Source: Gammaproteobacteria bacterium (GTDB lineage: Bacteria > Pseudomonadota > Gammaproteobacteria > UBA4575). Taken from it: 64,000 nucleotides of DNA. Below the pieces are notes generated by a model. It was not told the DNA's origin and did not search any database. It worked only from the letters and a program-made list of their open reading frames with translations. This document shows positions 1-11,345 of the stretch, one piece after another. How positions within the stretch are numbered: position 1 is the first letter of the stretch; the number at the start of each line of letters is the position of its first letter. The position numbers were made by a program, and so were the translations under genes. Location of the stretch: contig WTFY01000003.1 of NCBI GenBank assembly GCA_011523795.1, positions 124,001 to 188,000 of the forward strand, written 5' to 3'.

Positions 1-273
1 TCGTGCCCATCTTGCAAGTTATGGGTTAAATGTAGCAATATCACCCGGTAGTCTTGTATATGCCTAGGCTCCAGATTATTTCGGCTTGTCCAGGCTAGCT
101 ATAACAGTACAGGCAGTTTCTAGTGTGCTCGACATGCTGTGAATATTCCGATAATTGAGGAAGGTTACTGGCAACCTGTTACAAATGAAACAGATATTTG
201 CTCCAGTTTTCCATCGTTCTGTATAGGTGTAAAATAATTTTGCTCAATAATTGTTCAAAAATTTAAATCATCC
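1..273. other. Upstream region with no assigned gene
   Basis: I see no convincing gene here. One forward frame is open from base 2 to a TAG ending at base 70 and could be the last ~22 codons of a gene that starts before the window, but the peptide is not one I recognise. The last 30 bases before the next gene are AT-rich and carry no clear Shine-Dalgarno site. Confidence 0.4.
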
Positions 274-1341
274 ATGTCTGTTTCACATGGACTCGAAAAC
301 AGTAGTGATCTAGCTTTTCAGGCGGAAGCCCTGCAAGGTGTTTCCAGAACTTTTGCCTTAACTATTCCGCAGCTACCTGATGCATTGCGTGATGTAGTAG
401 GTAATGCTTATTTGCTTTGCCGGATTGCAGACACAATCGAGGATGAACCCACCTTGTCGTTAGAGCAAAAGCAACTATTCTCGAGACAGTTTTTAAATGT
501 TATTGCAGGAAGTGAGAAAGCAGAGGCTTTTGCACATGATCTCAGCAAATTGCTGTCGCCATCGACTAATGAGAGTGAACATGACTTGATTGCAAACACG
601 GCCAAGGTTATTCGAGTTACCAAAGGCTTTAGCCCTTTCCAGCAAGATACATTGGAACGTTGTGTAAGAACTATGTCATGTGGAATGGAAGAGTTTCAAA
701 AAAGAGAAAATTCTTCAGAGGGGCTGGATGACCTACCTCATCTCGACCGATATTGCTATTTTGTAGCCGGAGTAGTTGGTGAAATGCTCACTGAGTTATT
801 TTGTGACTACTCTTCAAAAATTCATGAACGACGTGAAGAATTACTTAAGCTCTCTGTCTCCTTTGGTCAAGGGTTGCAAATGACTAATATCCTTAAAGAC
901 ATTTGGGACGACCTGAATCGCGGAGCTTGCTGGTTACCCAGGGATATTTTCCATGAGGCAGGCCATGAATTAAGTTCCCTAACAGAAGTTCATGGATCAT
1001 CAAACTTTACCAATGGCTTGTCAGAACTGATTGCTATTGCTCGCAACCATCTTGAAAACGCATTGCGGTTTATTCTGATAATCCCGACTCATGAAACTGG
1101 AATACGTTTGCACTGTTTATGGGCATTAGGAATGGCTGTACTGACCTTGCGAAAAGTTTATGCCAATCCTGCGTACAAAAGCGGCCAAGAAGTAAAAATT
1201 TCCAGGCGCAGTGTACGAGCTGTTATTTTAGTGACAAATACGCTAGTACGCTCTAACCTAGCCTTGAAACTGCTCTTTTGGGCGTTGACCTACAATCTTC
1301 CCCAAACCAGGAAAAACAACTTGGGCAGGAGAGGTACGTAA
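274..1341 (+). CDS. Squalene/phytoene synthase family protein (probable squalene synthase)
   Basis: This is a trans-isoprenyl diphosphate synthase of the squalene/phytoene synthase family, which joins two prenyl diphosphates head to head. Both metal-binding aspartate motifs are visible: DTIED at residues 53-57 and a DIWDD-type motif near residues 209-213 in the context NILKDIWDDL. The segment YCYFVAGVVGEMLTELF matches the conserved middle helix of squalene synthases. The 355-aa length and a hydrophobic C-terminal stretch (LKLLFWAL) fit a membrane-associated farnesyl diphosphate farnesyltransferase. No hopene cyclase or carotenoid gene lies nearby, so the end product is unknown. Phytoene synthase is the main alternative. 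Confidence 0.8.
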   Translation: MSVSHGLENSSDLAFQAEALQGVSRTFALTIPQLPDALRDVVGNAYLLCRIADTIEDEPTLSLEQKQLFSRQFLNVIAGSEKAEAFAHDLSKLLSPSTNESEHDLIANTAKVIRVTKGFSPFQQDTLERCVRTMSCGMEEFQKRENSSEGLDDLPHLDRYCYFVAGVVGEMLTELFCDYSSKIHERREELLKLSVSFGQGLQMTNILKDIWDDLNRGACWLPRDIFHEAGHELSSLTEVHGSSNFTNGLSELIAIARNHLENALRFILIIPTHETGIRLHCLWALGMAVLTLRKVYANPAYKSGQEVKISRRSVRAVILVTNTLVRSNLALKLLFWALTYNLPQTRKNNLGRRGT

Positions 1342-1647
1342 TTGCTTGCGTGATTTGGAATTGGAGTACCGCTCAATGATTAATTATAAACCATGAGTAT
1401 CGGCAGAACAGGCAAACGCATTGCTCAAACAGCATATATGCATGATTACACAGGACAGCAGTCTAGTTTACGGATAGGACATTGAAATCAATATAGGGTG
1501 ATGCCCAGAAGGCTTGACTACCAAAAATACTTGTCGTTTGTTGAATGTACTGTTGAAACCTATGTGAGAAGTACTCCTTTGAGAAGCTGTCAGCAAGTAA
1601 AGCTTAATGGTAGTATGTAAGATAGCTTATAACCAATTGGATCTTGG
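1342..1647. other. Intergenic region before ispH, nothing recognised
   Basis: About 306 bases without a supported gene. In many gammaproteobacteria an FKBP-type isomerase gene precedes ispH; I see no intact reading frame for one. No clear terminator or RNA was found. Confidence 0.4.
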
Positions 1648-2598
1648 ATGAGTAAAAAAACACTCCACATTATCTTAGCTCAGCCTCGTGGGTTTTGCGC
1701 AGGTGTTGATCGCGCCATTTCCATTACTGAAAAAGTACTGAAACTCTATAAAGACCCGGTTTACGTACGGCATGAAATTGTTCACAACAGGCGAGTAGTT
1801 GAAAAATTGAAGGCAAAAGGAGTGCAGTTTGTTGACGAGGTCGAGCAAATTCCCAGCAAATCGACGGTGGTGTTCAGTGCTCACGGAGTGTCTGAAAAAA
1901 TTGGGAAAGATGCATCTGTGCGTGGTTTGCGGACTATAGATGCTACTTGTCCATTAGTATCCAAGGTTCACAAGGAAGGCAAGCGTTATGCTACTGAAGG
2001 TTATGATGTCATATTGATTGGGCACGAAAATCATCCTGAGGTAGAAGGGACAATGGGCCAAATTCCAGGACCCGTATTTTTGGTCAGTACTGTGGAAGAT
2101 GTGTACGCCTTGGAAGTAAATAATCCAAAGAAAATTGCATACATCACCCAGACTACCCTGTCAGTTGACGATACTCGGGAAATAATCAACGCATTACAGA
2201 AGCGGTTCCCAAATATTATAGGTCCAGACACCAAGGATATTTGTTACGCGACTCAGAACCGACAAGCTGCAGTCAGGGCATTGGCAGAACAAGTCGACTT
2301 GATGTTAGTGGTAGGAGCACAGAACAGCTCCAATTCAAATCGATTATGTGAAGTCAGCAATGATAGTGGAACCCCCAGCTATCTGGTAGAAGATCCTGCG
2401 CAGATTGATTATGAATGGCTACATGCAGTTGGCTCAGTAGGAATTACTGCCGGAGCTTCAACACCTGAGGAGTTAGTACAAGAACTTATTGAAAAGTTGC
2501 GAGACTACGCTGATTTAGAGATTTCCACGCTAGATGGCGTTGAGGAAAATGTACGTTTTAGCCTTCCTGTTGAACTGCAGAATACTGCCAATGCCTGA
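1648..2598 (+). CDS. ispH: 4-hydroxy-3-methylbut-2-enyl diphosphate reductase IspH
   Basis: IspH (LytB) carries out the last step of the methylerythritol phosphate pathway, reducing HMBPP to IPP and DMAPP with a 4Fe-4S cluster. The three cluster cysteines are visible: PRGFCAGVDRAI (C17), DATCPLVSKVH (about C101) and DICYATQNRQAAV (about C199). The substrate motifs VRHEIVHN, SAHGVSE and GHENHPEVEGTMGQ are intact. Length 316 aa is normal. The gene is separated by more than 300 bp on each side and is probably its own unit. Its product feeds the prenyl chain used by the synthase upstream, although the two genes are not clearly co-transcribed. Confidence 0.97.
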   Translation: MSKKTLHIILAQPRGFCAGVDRAISITEKVLKLYKDPVYVRHEIVHNRRVVEKLKAKGVQFVDEVEQIPSKSTVVFSAHGVSEKIGKDASVRGLRTIDATCPLVSKVHKEGKRYATEGYDVILIGHENHPEVEGTMGQIPGPVFLVSTVEDVYALEVNNPKKIAYITQTTLSVDDTREIINALQKRFPNIIGPDTKDICYATQNRQAAVRALAEQVDLMLVVGAQNSSNSNRLCEVSNDSGTPSYLVEDPAQIDYEWLHAVGSVGITAGASTPEELVQELIEKLRDYADLEISTLDGVEENVRFSLPVELQNTANA

Positions 2599-3011
2599 GC
2601 ACAGAACTGCCGGCGTGACGGGTAACAACCTCACATTGCCTCGGTGAACATCGATAGGCTTTTTGAAACTGAATCACATTTAATATTTTCTTGGAAGCTG
2701 TCTAGAAATTTGGTTTAGATGGACTCAAAAGGCTGCCACATTTAATTCGGTATGCATGGGCATCTCTCCTATCCGAATTGAAGATTGATAGCAGTTCCCT
2801 GGTCATTCACCTCTAGTTAGCAATTTTCCCGTTCAGTTCTATCACCAGTTTACACTGGCATGAGTGATATCGATCCTTCAGGGCTCTAGTATGGATTTCC
2901 ATGTATTGTAATGAATCAGATAGCCCGAGGTGTGTCAGCTATCCTTAAGAAAACTAATTTAAGGCCCTACCTGTGATGGTGGGGGTATGTGTAAAGATAG
3001 TTTATAGGCTG
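2599..3011. other. Intergenic region between convergent ispH and aat
   Basis: About 413 bases between convergent genes. I see no gene, no strong hairpin with a T-run, and no repeat. Confidence 0.4.
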
Positions 3012-3740
3012 TCATGTGTTCCAGTTTGCTACATCTAAGGTTTTGTCTAACTTCCATTTGAAATTATTCTGTTCCATATTGCATAGCTCAGTCATGATTT
3101 TTATATAGTAGGATCTGGGTATTGTTTGTGCTCCGAGACTAGACAAATGCGCTGAAGGCAGTTGGCAGTCTACCAGAGGGAATCCCCATTGATGAAGATG
3201 GCTTATCATATAAGCAAGTGCAACTTTGGATGCATTTGTTTGAAAACTGAACATGGATTCACCGAAAAACATCTTCCCTATCAACACACCATAAACACCA
3301 CCAATTAGACGTTCTTGAAAGTCCCAAAGCTCTACCGAGTGGGCACAGTCATGTCGATGCAAAGATGTATATGCCTTTGTCATTTCATCTGTAATCCATG
3401 TGCCTCGTGCATAACTGCGCGGAGCTGCACATGCAGCAACGGTTTTTTTGAAATCGCCATCAAAAGTGACTGTCCATTTATGTCTGCGCAAGGTTTTTCT
3501 AAGGCTTGTAGAGATTTTGAATTTTTTTGTGAAAAGCACGCATCTGGGATTAGGAGACCACCATAAGATAGGCTGACCGTTTTCGTACCATGGAAAAATC
3601 CCTTTTCGGTATGCATTCAATAGTCTGGTTACACTTAGGTCACCTCCTGCCGCCAGTAAACCTTCAGGGTTTAGCAATGCATTTTCCACGTCTGGAAATG
3701 GTGCATTACTTTTTGATGGGTCTAGCCAGTAAACGTCCAT
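3012..3740 (-). CDS. aat: Leucyl/phenylalanyl-tRNA--protein transferase Aat
   Basis: Aat transfers leucine or phenylalanine from charged tRNA to proteins with N-terminal Arg or Lys, marking them for ClpAP (N-end rule). Family hallmarks are present: FPDVENAL, GLLAAGGDLS, YRKGIFPWYE and WWSPNPRC near the N-terminus, the central GGVYGVLIGKMFFGESMFS block, and HLHQWGFPLVDCQ. Length 242 aa is typical. It lies 5 bp downstream of the FemAB-like gene on the same strand, so the two are probably one operon, close to trxB and ftsK as in pseudomonads. Confidence 0.96.
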   Translation of the reverse strand: MDVYWLDPSKSNAPFPDVENALLNPEGLLAAGGDLSVTRLLNAYRKGIFPWYENGQPILWWSPNPRCVLFTKKFKISTSLRKTLRRHKWTVTFDGDFKKTVAACAAPRSYARGTWITDEMTKAYTSLHRHDCAHSVELWDFQERLIGGVYGVLIGKMFFGESMFSFQTNASKVALAYMISHLHQWGFPLVDCQLPSAHLSSLGAQTIPRSYYIKIMTELCNMEQNNFKWKLDKTLDVANWNT

Positions 3741-3745
3741 TTCTT

Positions 3746-4915
3746 TTATGGTTTTGTTTCTCGACTGTGGCGATAAGGCGATAAGGACATGAGTTGTTTA
3801 TACTCTTGTTGCATGAGCTGTGTTTCGTGCCTGCAGTAGTCTTGGATGGCATTTCTGAAACGCAGATCTGCAATCCAGTGCGCAGACCAGGTCTTTGTTG
3901 GCAAGAATCCCCGGCTGATCTTGTACTCTCCCTGAGCGCCTGGTTCGAATGTGCCCAGTCGATGCTCAATTGCGTATTCAATTCCTTGGTAATAACATAC
4001 CTCGTAATGTAGGCTGTTATACTTTTTTACACTTCCCCAGTATCTTCCATAAAGCGTACTGTCACTTTTGAAGTTTATTGCACAGGCTATGAGCTGGTTA
4101 CCGCTGTAGGCGAGGATGAGCAGGATACTTGAGCCAAGTGTAGTCCCTAGCTCTAAAAAGAATTCAAGGCTCAAAGTAGGTAGGCTACGTTTGCGGTAGA
4201 AAGTATCAACATAGAATGAGTGCACCTGTTGCCATAGTGAAGTATCCATTTCCGAGCCATGCAGACGCCGAATGTGGATGTTTTGTTCGTGGATGATTTG
4301 CCGTTCACGTCTTATCTTTTTTCTTTTTCGGGAAATCAGTCTTTCCAAAAAATGATCAAAACATTCGTAATTTTGATTGTGCCAGTGGTATTGGCATCCG
4401 AGCCGCATGATAAGGTTGCTTTGCAAATAAAGTTCACACTCATGCTCAGGAAAAAATAACCAATGCATGCCGGACATTTCCAGTCTTTTTGCTTCCTTGA
4501 CAATGGCACTGGTCATTGCTGCTGCTACGCAGTTTTTTTGCTCAGTACTGAATTTCGACACAATCAGCAGGCGGGCTCCTGTCACAGGTGTGTAAGGCAC
4601 TGCAGTAACAAGCTTAGGATAGTAATTCAGTGCTGAATTTTCGTATGCTGATGCCCAAGACCAGTCAAATACGAATTCTCCATAAGAGTTAGTTTTTATG
4701 TATATAGGACTGGCAGCTATGATCCGTTTACTTTCATCATGCACAATCAAGTGATGTGGATACCAGCCAAATTTTTCCCCTATACAATCATTACGTTCTA
4801 ATGCGACGAGAAACTCGTGTCGAAGAAAAGGGTTTTTATCTGGAAGCAGGTTATTCCAATCGTTATGATTGACTGCATCAAGTGAGCTGATAAAGCTGAA
4901 ATTATACAGGCTCAA
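3746..4915 (-). CDS. FemAB-like GNAT-fold protein (DUF482/PF04339 family)
   Basis: 389-aa protein of the 'peptidoglycan biosynthesis/recognition' FemAB-like family, with two GNAT-like folds. Seen: N-terminal NPFLRHEFLVALE, the EFVFDWSWASAYE block, YYPKLVTAVPYTPVTGARLL, a basic RKRKKIRRER stretch, and late YGRYWGSVKKYNSLHYEVCYYQGIEYAI-type sequence ending in FEPGAQGEYKISRGF. These are hallmark segments of this family. The biochemical role is not established; aminoacyl or acyl transfer is inferred from fold. It starts an operon with aat (5-bp gap) and sits 50 bp after trxB on the same strand. Confidence 0.85.
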   Translation of the reverse strand: MSLYNFSFISSLDAVNHNDWNNLLPDKNPFLRHEFLVALERNDCIGEKFGWYPHHLIVHDESKRIIAASPIYIKTNSYGEFVFDWSWASAYENSALNYYPKLVTAVPYTPVTGARLLIVSKFSTEQKNCVAAAMTSAIVKEAKRLEMSGMHWLFFPEHECELYLQSNLIMRLGCQYHWHNQNYECFDHFLERLISRKRKKIRRERQIIHEQNIHIRRLHGSEMDTSLWQQVHSFYVDTFYRKRSLPTLSLEFFLELGTTLGSSILLILAYSGNQLIACAINFKSDSTLYGRYWGSVKKYNSLHYEVCYYQGIEYAIEHRLGTFEPGAQGEYKISRGFLPTKTWSAHWIADLRFRNAIQDYCRHETQLMQQEYKQLMSLSPYRHSRETKP

Positions 4916-4966
4916 TTTTCGACTGGTGATGGGTTCTAGCCAACAAAATGATGGACAAGCTCGCAG

Positions 4967-5977
<1,011 letters not shown>

Positions 5978-6196
5978 TCAGCTATTTTACTATACTGAAT
6001 CTGTTGGACAGTAAAACTTGCCTAGGGAGATGGTGCCAGATTGTACATGGGAAAATCACCTATTGCTGTACAATATAAACCTGATCTGGAATTTTAAAAC
6101 GATTTTAAATAAGCGGGCATGCGGTGTAATCGTTTTACTATTCAAATATTTAAATAATATTTTTAAGTATTGATACTGGTAAATGGAGAAACTGTT

Positions 6197-8473
6197 TTGA
6201 GAAAACAGGCAAGATCAGATTCACAGCTTGTGCTGCCCAGAGGACTGCGCGAAAGTGTATTGCTGATACTGACCGCATTAGGGGCATATTTGATGCTTGC
6301 ACTTTTCACGTATGAACGTGCAGACCCCAGTTGGTTTCAGGCAGACAACGGTCAGGATGTAAGTAATCTGGGCGGTAAGGCTGGAGCTTGGTTTGCTGAT
6401 CTCTTTTTCTTTTTATTTGGTTATTTAGCCTATTTGGCCCCACTTATGGTGATTTACAGTGGCTGGTTACTATACAGTGGCGGGTCTAGTACGTTGAGTT
6501 ACCGAACAATTGGCTTGAGGTGGGCCGGGTTTCTGATCACCCTCGCGGCTGGATGCGGGATATCGACGTTACACTTCCATTCTGGTCCTCTGCAAGCTAC
6601 GGCGGGTGGCATCCTGGGTAGCTTGGTAGGCAGCAGCTTTCTCTCTGTCTTTAGCTTTGTAGGTGCAACATTGCTGCTGCTGGCGCTGTTCTTTGCTGGT
6701 ATTACCGTCTTTTCCCATTTTACGTGGCTATGGCTCGTTGATATTACTGGAAAGTACATCCTGTTATTGAGTGCTTGGTTATGGAAGCTGGTGAGTTTGC
6801 CAAAAGATAAGCACTTCAGCATGCGGGCAAAATCTGTGCGAAAGAAGAAGGTTAGGGAGAAGAATACCAAGATTGGGAAATCGACTCCGCGGGTTGAGCC
6901 TATCGTTGAAGCAATTGAGACAAGTAAGCGTGTCGAACAAGAACGTCAAATTTTACTGTTCGAGACTATTGAGACAGGTTTGCCTCCAACATCCATGCTG
7001 GACAGTGGAGTGGAAAGATCAGGGGGATACTCAAGTGATGCTCTAGAAGCAATGTCACGTCAGCTCGAGGTGAAGCTGTTGGATTTTGGCGTGGATGCTG
7101 AAGTAGTAGAGGTCCATCCTGGGCCTGTGGTTACTCGTTTTGAATTGCAACTTGCAGCAGGCATCAAAGTAAGCAAGGTTTCTAATTTGGCCAAGGATTT
7201 AGCACGTGCACTTTCAGTAGTCAGTGTCCGTATTGTTGAAGTTATTCCTGGAAAGTCACATGTAGGACTTGAGATTCCGAATGAACACAGGGAACTTGTA
7301 ATTCTGAGTGACATACTCCAGTCAGAAGTTTATGACATGTCCATGTCACCCCTCACCCTTGGGCTAGGTAAGGATATCAGTGGTCATCCTGTAGTGGTAG
7401 ATTTGGTAAAAATGCCACATTTACTGGTGGCTGGAACTACTGGTTCAGGGAAATCTGTTGCATTGAATGCAATGCTGTTAAGTATTTTATATAAGGCGAC
7501 ACCGCAGCAAGTGCGTCTCATTTTGATAGACCCTAAGATCCTTGAGTTCGCAGTATATGATGGAATTCCACATTTGCTTGCTCCGGTAGTGACTGATTTG
7601 CGTGAAGCATCTAATGCTTTAAGGTGGTGTGTAGCTGAAATGGAGCGTCGTTACAACTTGATGTCTGTGCTGGGTGTGCGCAGTATCAATGGTTTTAATA
7701 CAAAAGTGAAGCAAGCTATCGATCGGGGGGAACCTATACTGAATCCTTTGGCAAGCCAACAGTTGGATAATGAGTCGGGTGGAGCTGTGAATGCAGAACT
7801 TGAGCTATTGCCCAGTATAGTAATTATTGTCGACGAGCTTGCTGATATGATGATGGTGGTAGGCAAGAAAGTTGAAGAGCTCATTGCTAGAATTGCGCAA
7901 AAAGCTAGGGCTGCAGGAATTCATCTTGTATTGGCGACACAAAGGCCTTCGGTTGATGTAATCACAGGGCTGATCAAGGCGAACATACCTTCAAGAATTG
8001 CATTCCAAGTTTCATCCAAAATTGATTCACGTACTATCCTGGATCAGGCTGGAGCAGAACAGTTGCTGGGACATGGTGATATGCTCTACCTGCCACCAGG
8101 AACCTCTTTGCCAGAACGTATTCATGGTGCGTTTGTTTCAGATGAGGATGTACACAAGGTCGTAGCCTTTCTGAAACAAAAGGGGAGCCCTGCCTACTTG
8201 GACGAGGTAACTCAGGATTCTGAAGGAGGTAAGGGCACGATTCCAGGGTTGGAACCACTTGATAGTAGAGAGGACGAGCTTGATCCACTTTATGATGATG
8301 CCATCGCAATCGTTGTCGAATCTAGAAAGGCTTCTATCTCCTATTTACAAAGGAGGCTGAAGATAGGATACAACCGTGCTGCGCGTCTTATTGAAGAAAT
8401 GGAAAATAGTGGTATTGTCAGCGCGGTGTTGGCGAATGGCAGTCGTGAAGTGATTAGTCCTCCTCCTTCTTAA
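6197..8473 (+). CDS. ftsK: DNA translocase FtsK
   Basis: FtsK couples division to chromosome segregation by pumping DNA at the septum and activating XerCD at dif. The N-terminus has four hydrophobic helices (roughly residues 20-190), followed by a short charged linker ([11 protein letters not shown]), then the motor: alpha domain, Walker [16 protein letters not shown], Walker [13 protein letters not shown] and [16 protein letters not shown]. The C-terminal winged-helix gamma domain ([33 protein letters not shown]) is complete. I place the start at TTG 6197 because TGGAGA lies 7-8 bp upstream; an earlier in-frame TTG at 6170 has no such site. The linker is much shorter than in E. coli, as in Pseudomonas. 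Confidence 0.95.
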   Translation: MRKQARSDSQLVLPRGLRESVLLILTALGAYLMLALFTYERADPSWFQADNGQDVSNLGGKAGAWFADLFFFLFGYLAYLAPLMVIYSGWLLYSGGSSTLSYRTIGLRWAGFLITLAAGCGISTLHFHSGPLQATAGGILGSLVGSSFLSVFSFVGATLLLLALFFAGITVFSHFTWLWLVDITGKYILLLSAWLWKLVSLPKDKHFSMRAKSVRKKKVREKNTKIGKSTPRVEPIVEAIETSKRVEQERQILLFETIETGLPPTSMLDSGVERSGGYSSDALEAMSRQLEVKLLDFGVDAEVVEVHPGPVVTRFELQLAAGIKVSKVSNLAKDLARALSVVSVRIVEVIPGKSHVGLEIPNEHRELVILSDILQSEVYDMSMSPLTLGLGKDISGHPVVVDLVKMPHLLVAGTTGSGKSVALNAMLLSILYKATPQQVRLILIDPKILEFAVYDGIPHLLAPVVTDLREASNALRWCVAEMERRYNLMSVLGVRSINGFNTKVKQAIDRGEPILNPLASQQLDNESGGAVNAELELLPSIVIIVDELADMMMVVGKKVEELIARIAQKARAAGIHLVLATQRPSVDVITGLIKANIPSRIAFQVSSKIDSRTILDQAGAEQLLGHGDMLYLPPGTSLPERIHGAFVSDEDVHKVVAFLKQKGSPAYLDEVTQDSEGGKGTIPGLEPLDSREDELDPLYDDAIAIVVESRKASISYLQRRLKIGYNRAARLIEEMENSGIVSAVLANGSREVISPPPS

Positions 8474-8541
8474 CTAAGTGCATAAATTGATATCAGGAAT
8501 TGCAATACTGTGATGCAAATTGACAAAAGTTTATTTGTCAC

Positions 8542-9192
8542 ATGGCTTGTCATCAAGAGACGCCTGTGAAATCTTGCAAGATTATCTTAGGCTGCGCTCT
8601 TCTCTTTTTTTCCACGACCTGCATTGGTAGTGAAGCGATTAACCGTCTTAACAAATTTCTCACGGAAATTGATTCGTTTCAGGCGAATTTTTCACAAACT
8701 GTTTGGGATGAAAACAATAAGCTAGTTCAGGAGTCGAAGGGAACTATAGCCCTGAACAGGCCTGGTGAATTCCGTTGGCAGTACGAGCAGCCACATGGAC
8801 AGCTGATTCTTGCAGATGGAGAGTTCTTGTGGGTGTATGATCCAGAGTTGGCACAAGCATATACCAGGCCAATTACTCAAGCATTAGGCAGTGTACCTAT
8901 CATGCTGCTTACAAATCCTCGTGAACTGCATGAGGATTTTAGGATTTTGGTAATGTCTGACAAACAGGAATTCAGTTGGTTGGAACTGATTCCGCTTATT
9001 CAAGATACTGAATTTAATCGGGTGCGGATAGGTTTAGATGAACTCGGTATTCGAAGAATGGAGCTATATGACAATTTTTCACAGAAAACTGCCATTGAAT
9101 TTACGCATATGATCGTTAATGTAAGGTTCCCCGAGGGGTATTTTAACTTTGAGGCTCCCAGTGGTGTAGATGTTGTCGGCTACTCTGAATAA
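8542..9192 (+). CDS. lolA: Outer-membrane lipoprotein carrier protein LolA
   Basis: Periplasmic chaperone that carries lipoproteins from LolCDE to LolB. There is a signal peptide with a hydrophobic core (IILGCALLFFST) and likely cleavage after the CIGS region. LolA hallmarks follow: DSFQANFSQTVWDE, SKGTIALNRPGEFRWQYEQP, ILADGEFLWVYDPELAQAYTRP and the C-terminal MELYDNFSQKTAIEF. Length 216 aa is typical. An in-frame GTG at 8566 would give a more usual short signal peptide, so the start is uncertain. It sits between ftsK and rarA, the common gammaproteobacterial order. Confidence 0.93.
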   Translation: MACHQETPVKSCKIILGCALLFFSTTCIGSEAINRLNKFLTEIDSFQANFSQTVWDENNKLVQESKGTIALNRPGEFRWQYEQPHGQLILADGEFLWVYDPELAQAYTRPITQALGSVPIMLLTNPRELHEDFRILVMSDKQEFSWLELIPLIQDTEFNRVRIGLDELGIRRMELYDNFSQKTAIEFTHMIVNVRFPEGYFNFEAPSGVDVVGYSE

Positions 9193-9297
9193 TCGCATGG
9201 GTTTCAATTAGAAGAATCAGGCCACGCTGTAATGTTCTGCTCATTCCATTCAACCAACCTGCATTCAAAATGAAACTCGTAAAACACGGACAACCCA

Positions 9298-10647
9298 ATG
9301 GCTTCAAGGCTACATGTTAATCCATCGTCAGATTTGTTTGAAAGCAAGGACACCTATCGCCCACTTGCTGACCGTATGCGGCCTACCACTCTGGAGAATT
9401 TTGTCGGTCAGGTGCATATATTAGCGTGTGGTAAGCCTCTTCGGCAGGCTATTGAGCAAGGCACGCTGCATTCCATGGTCTTCTGGGGGCCGCCTGGTAC
9501 GGGGAAGACAACATTAGCGCGCATAATTTCGGATAATTCTCAAGCCCAGTTTATTTCAATTTCAGCCGTGTTGGCTGGAGTCGGGGAAATCCGAAAGGCA
9601 ATAGAGCAGGCTAAGTACAATAGTCAGCACAATTCTTCATCAACAGTGTTGTTTGTCGATGAAGTTCATAGGTTTAACAAGGCTCAACAAGATGCTTTTT
9701 TGCCTCACATAGAAGATGGCACAATCTATTTCATCGGAGCTACCACAGAAAATCCCTCATTCGAGTTAAATAACGCGCTACTGTCACGCGCGCGTATTTA
9801 TGTACTGAAACGACTGACCGAAGAAGAGGTGTCACGATGTATTGATCGCGCATTGAGCGATGAAAAGTTTGGCTTGGGCAAGAAATGCTTAGAGATTGAA
9901 GATGAAGCCAGGCAAATACTTGCATCAGCTGCTGACGGGGATACCCGTAGGGCACTTAATTTTTTAGAAATCGCGGCGGATTGGCTAGGTGAGAACACAG
10001 GGGGAAATACCATTGATCGAGAGGTAGCCAAGGAAGTCACCTTACAGGGAACCAGATATTTTGACAAACGAGGTGAATACTTTTTCGATCAGATTTCCGC
10101 CTTGCATAAATCAGTACGAGGGTCTGATCCAGACGCATCACTATACTGGTTTTGCCGGATGATTGATGGGGGGTGTGATCCGCTGTACATAGCCCGTCGC
10201 GTGCTGCGCATAGCTGCTGAGGATATTGGAAATGCGGATCCCAGAGGCCTGCAAATTGCAGTAAATGCGTGGGACACCTATGAGCGCTTAGGCTCGCCCG
10301 AAGGCGAGTTGGCTATAGCACAAGCAATCGTGTATTTGGCTTGTGTACCGAAAAGCAACGCCGTATATCGTGCATATAATCTGGCTATGGGTGATGCAAA
10401 AACCCATGGGAGCTTGGAAGTACCGATGCATTTACGAAATGCACCTACGAAATTAATGAAAGACCTTGGTTATGGTAAGGGATACCGTTACGCTCACCAT
10501 GAACCGGACGCATTTGCCTGTGATGAATGCTATTTTCCTGAAATGCTAAAGGGGGCGCGTTACTATGATCCTGTGGAGCGTGGTTTGGAGATTAAAATTA
10601 AGGCTCATATGGATAATCTTCGTAAGAAAACCCAAAATCAAAGCTGA
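9298..10647 (+). CDS. rarA: Replication-associated recombination protein A (RarA/MgsA)
   Basis: AAA+ ATPase of the clamp-loader clade that acts at stalled forks with SSB. Seen: RPLADRMRPTTLENFVGQ at the N-terminus, Walker A GPPGTGKTTLARII, Walker B VLFVDEVHRFNKAQQDAFLPHIE, sensor 1 GATTENPSFELNNALLSRARI, and the C-terminal tetramerisation block with GGCDPLYIARRVLRIAAEDIG and AIVYLACVPKSNAVY. Length 449 aa is normal. The small gene at 10661 starts 13 bp downstream. Confidence 0.96.
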   Translation: MASRLHVNPSSDLFESKDTYRPLADRMRPTTLENFVGQVHILACGKPLRQAIEQGTLHSMVFWGPPGTGKTTLARIISDNSQAQFISISAVLAGVGEIRKAIEQAKYNSQHNSSSTVLFVDEVHRFNKAQQDAFLPHIEDGTIYFIGATTENPSFELNNALLSRARIYVLKRLTEEEVSRCIDRALSDEKFGLGKKCLEIEDEARQILASAADGDTRRALNFLEIAADWLGENTGGNTIDREVAKEVTLQGTRYFDKRGEYFFDQISALHKSVRGSDPDASLYWFCRMIDGGCDPLYIARRVLRIAAEDIGNADPRGLQIAVNAWDTYERLGSPEGELAIAQAIVYLACVPKSNAVYRAYNLAMGDAKTHGSLEVPMHLRNAPTKLMKDLGYGKGYRYAHHEPDAFACDECYFPEMLKGARYYDPVERGLEIKIKAHMDNLRKKTQNQS

Positions 10648-10660
10648 GTATAAATGAGGG

Positions 10661-10954
10661 ATGTCAGATATGGACCAACTAAAACTTTCAAAGGAGCTAA
10701 TAGAAAACATTCAACGGATACTTGTAGATGCTGATGAACGCGCTGTGAATCCTCTGATGGCAGGCCAATACCTGGCAGCAATATTGGGTTTTATCGTGGG
10801 CAACCATAATCTCCCTTCAGGAGAAAAAAATGAAATTATGAATGAGCTAGTCGCTTTCACGAAATACGTCTATGAAGATGTAATTCGGCAAAGAGAGAAT
10901 ACAATGCGCCCGCAAGGAGAGGCATTTGGAATTTGGAAGCCTGATGATCACTGA
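10661..10954 (+). CDS. Hypothetical protein, 97 aa
   Basis: Small soluble, mainly helical protein with no signal peptide or membrane segment. I do not recognise a family. It follows rarA by 13 bp on the same strand and is probably co-transcribed. A second in-frame ATG (codon 4) is also possible as start. The sequence is acidic overall and rich in Leu, Asn and Glu; it contains GQYLAAILGFIVGNHNLP as the only hydrophobic stretch. Confidence 0.6.
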   Translation: MSDMDQLKLSKELIENIQRILVDADERAVNPLMAGQYLAAILGFIVGNHNLPSGEKNEIMNELVAFTKYVYEDVIRQRENTMRPQGEAFGIWKPDDH

Positions 10955-11345
10955 CCAGTTTCTGCTTAGGCCTTCTGTCATCGTTATCGGTGCAAGATAG
11001 CGAAGAGTCAACTAGCAAATAGAACAAGTTGAACTAAACAAAGTACAAACTTGAATAAGTTTTGTATATTTTAGAGGCATTTGGGTAACATAATTTGACC
11101 AGGGCGCAACAGAAAATTTTAAATTTTGCCGACTGGCAAAGCCTTGCACTGATTTCTCAAACCCTCAGTATAGCTATTCCTCTTACGAAACACTTATCTC
11201 AGGAACCTGGGTTTTTTCCAAAACATAACGATGCGGGGAACGTACAGTTCGCCTATGCTAGTGAAAATTGAGTTCAGTAAAATCAATTGACACTTAATTT
11301 CAATCCTTGGTAACTGGCGTAAAAAATGCCTTGCCCTGAACTCCG
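10955..11345. other. Intergenic region between convergent genes, nothing recognised
   Basis: About 391 bases between the 97-aa gene and the end of glcF. No gene, tRNA or convincing terminator seen. This is the left edge of the glc operon insertion between rarA and crcB. Confidence 0.4.
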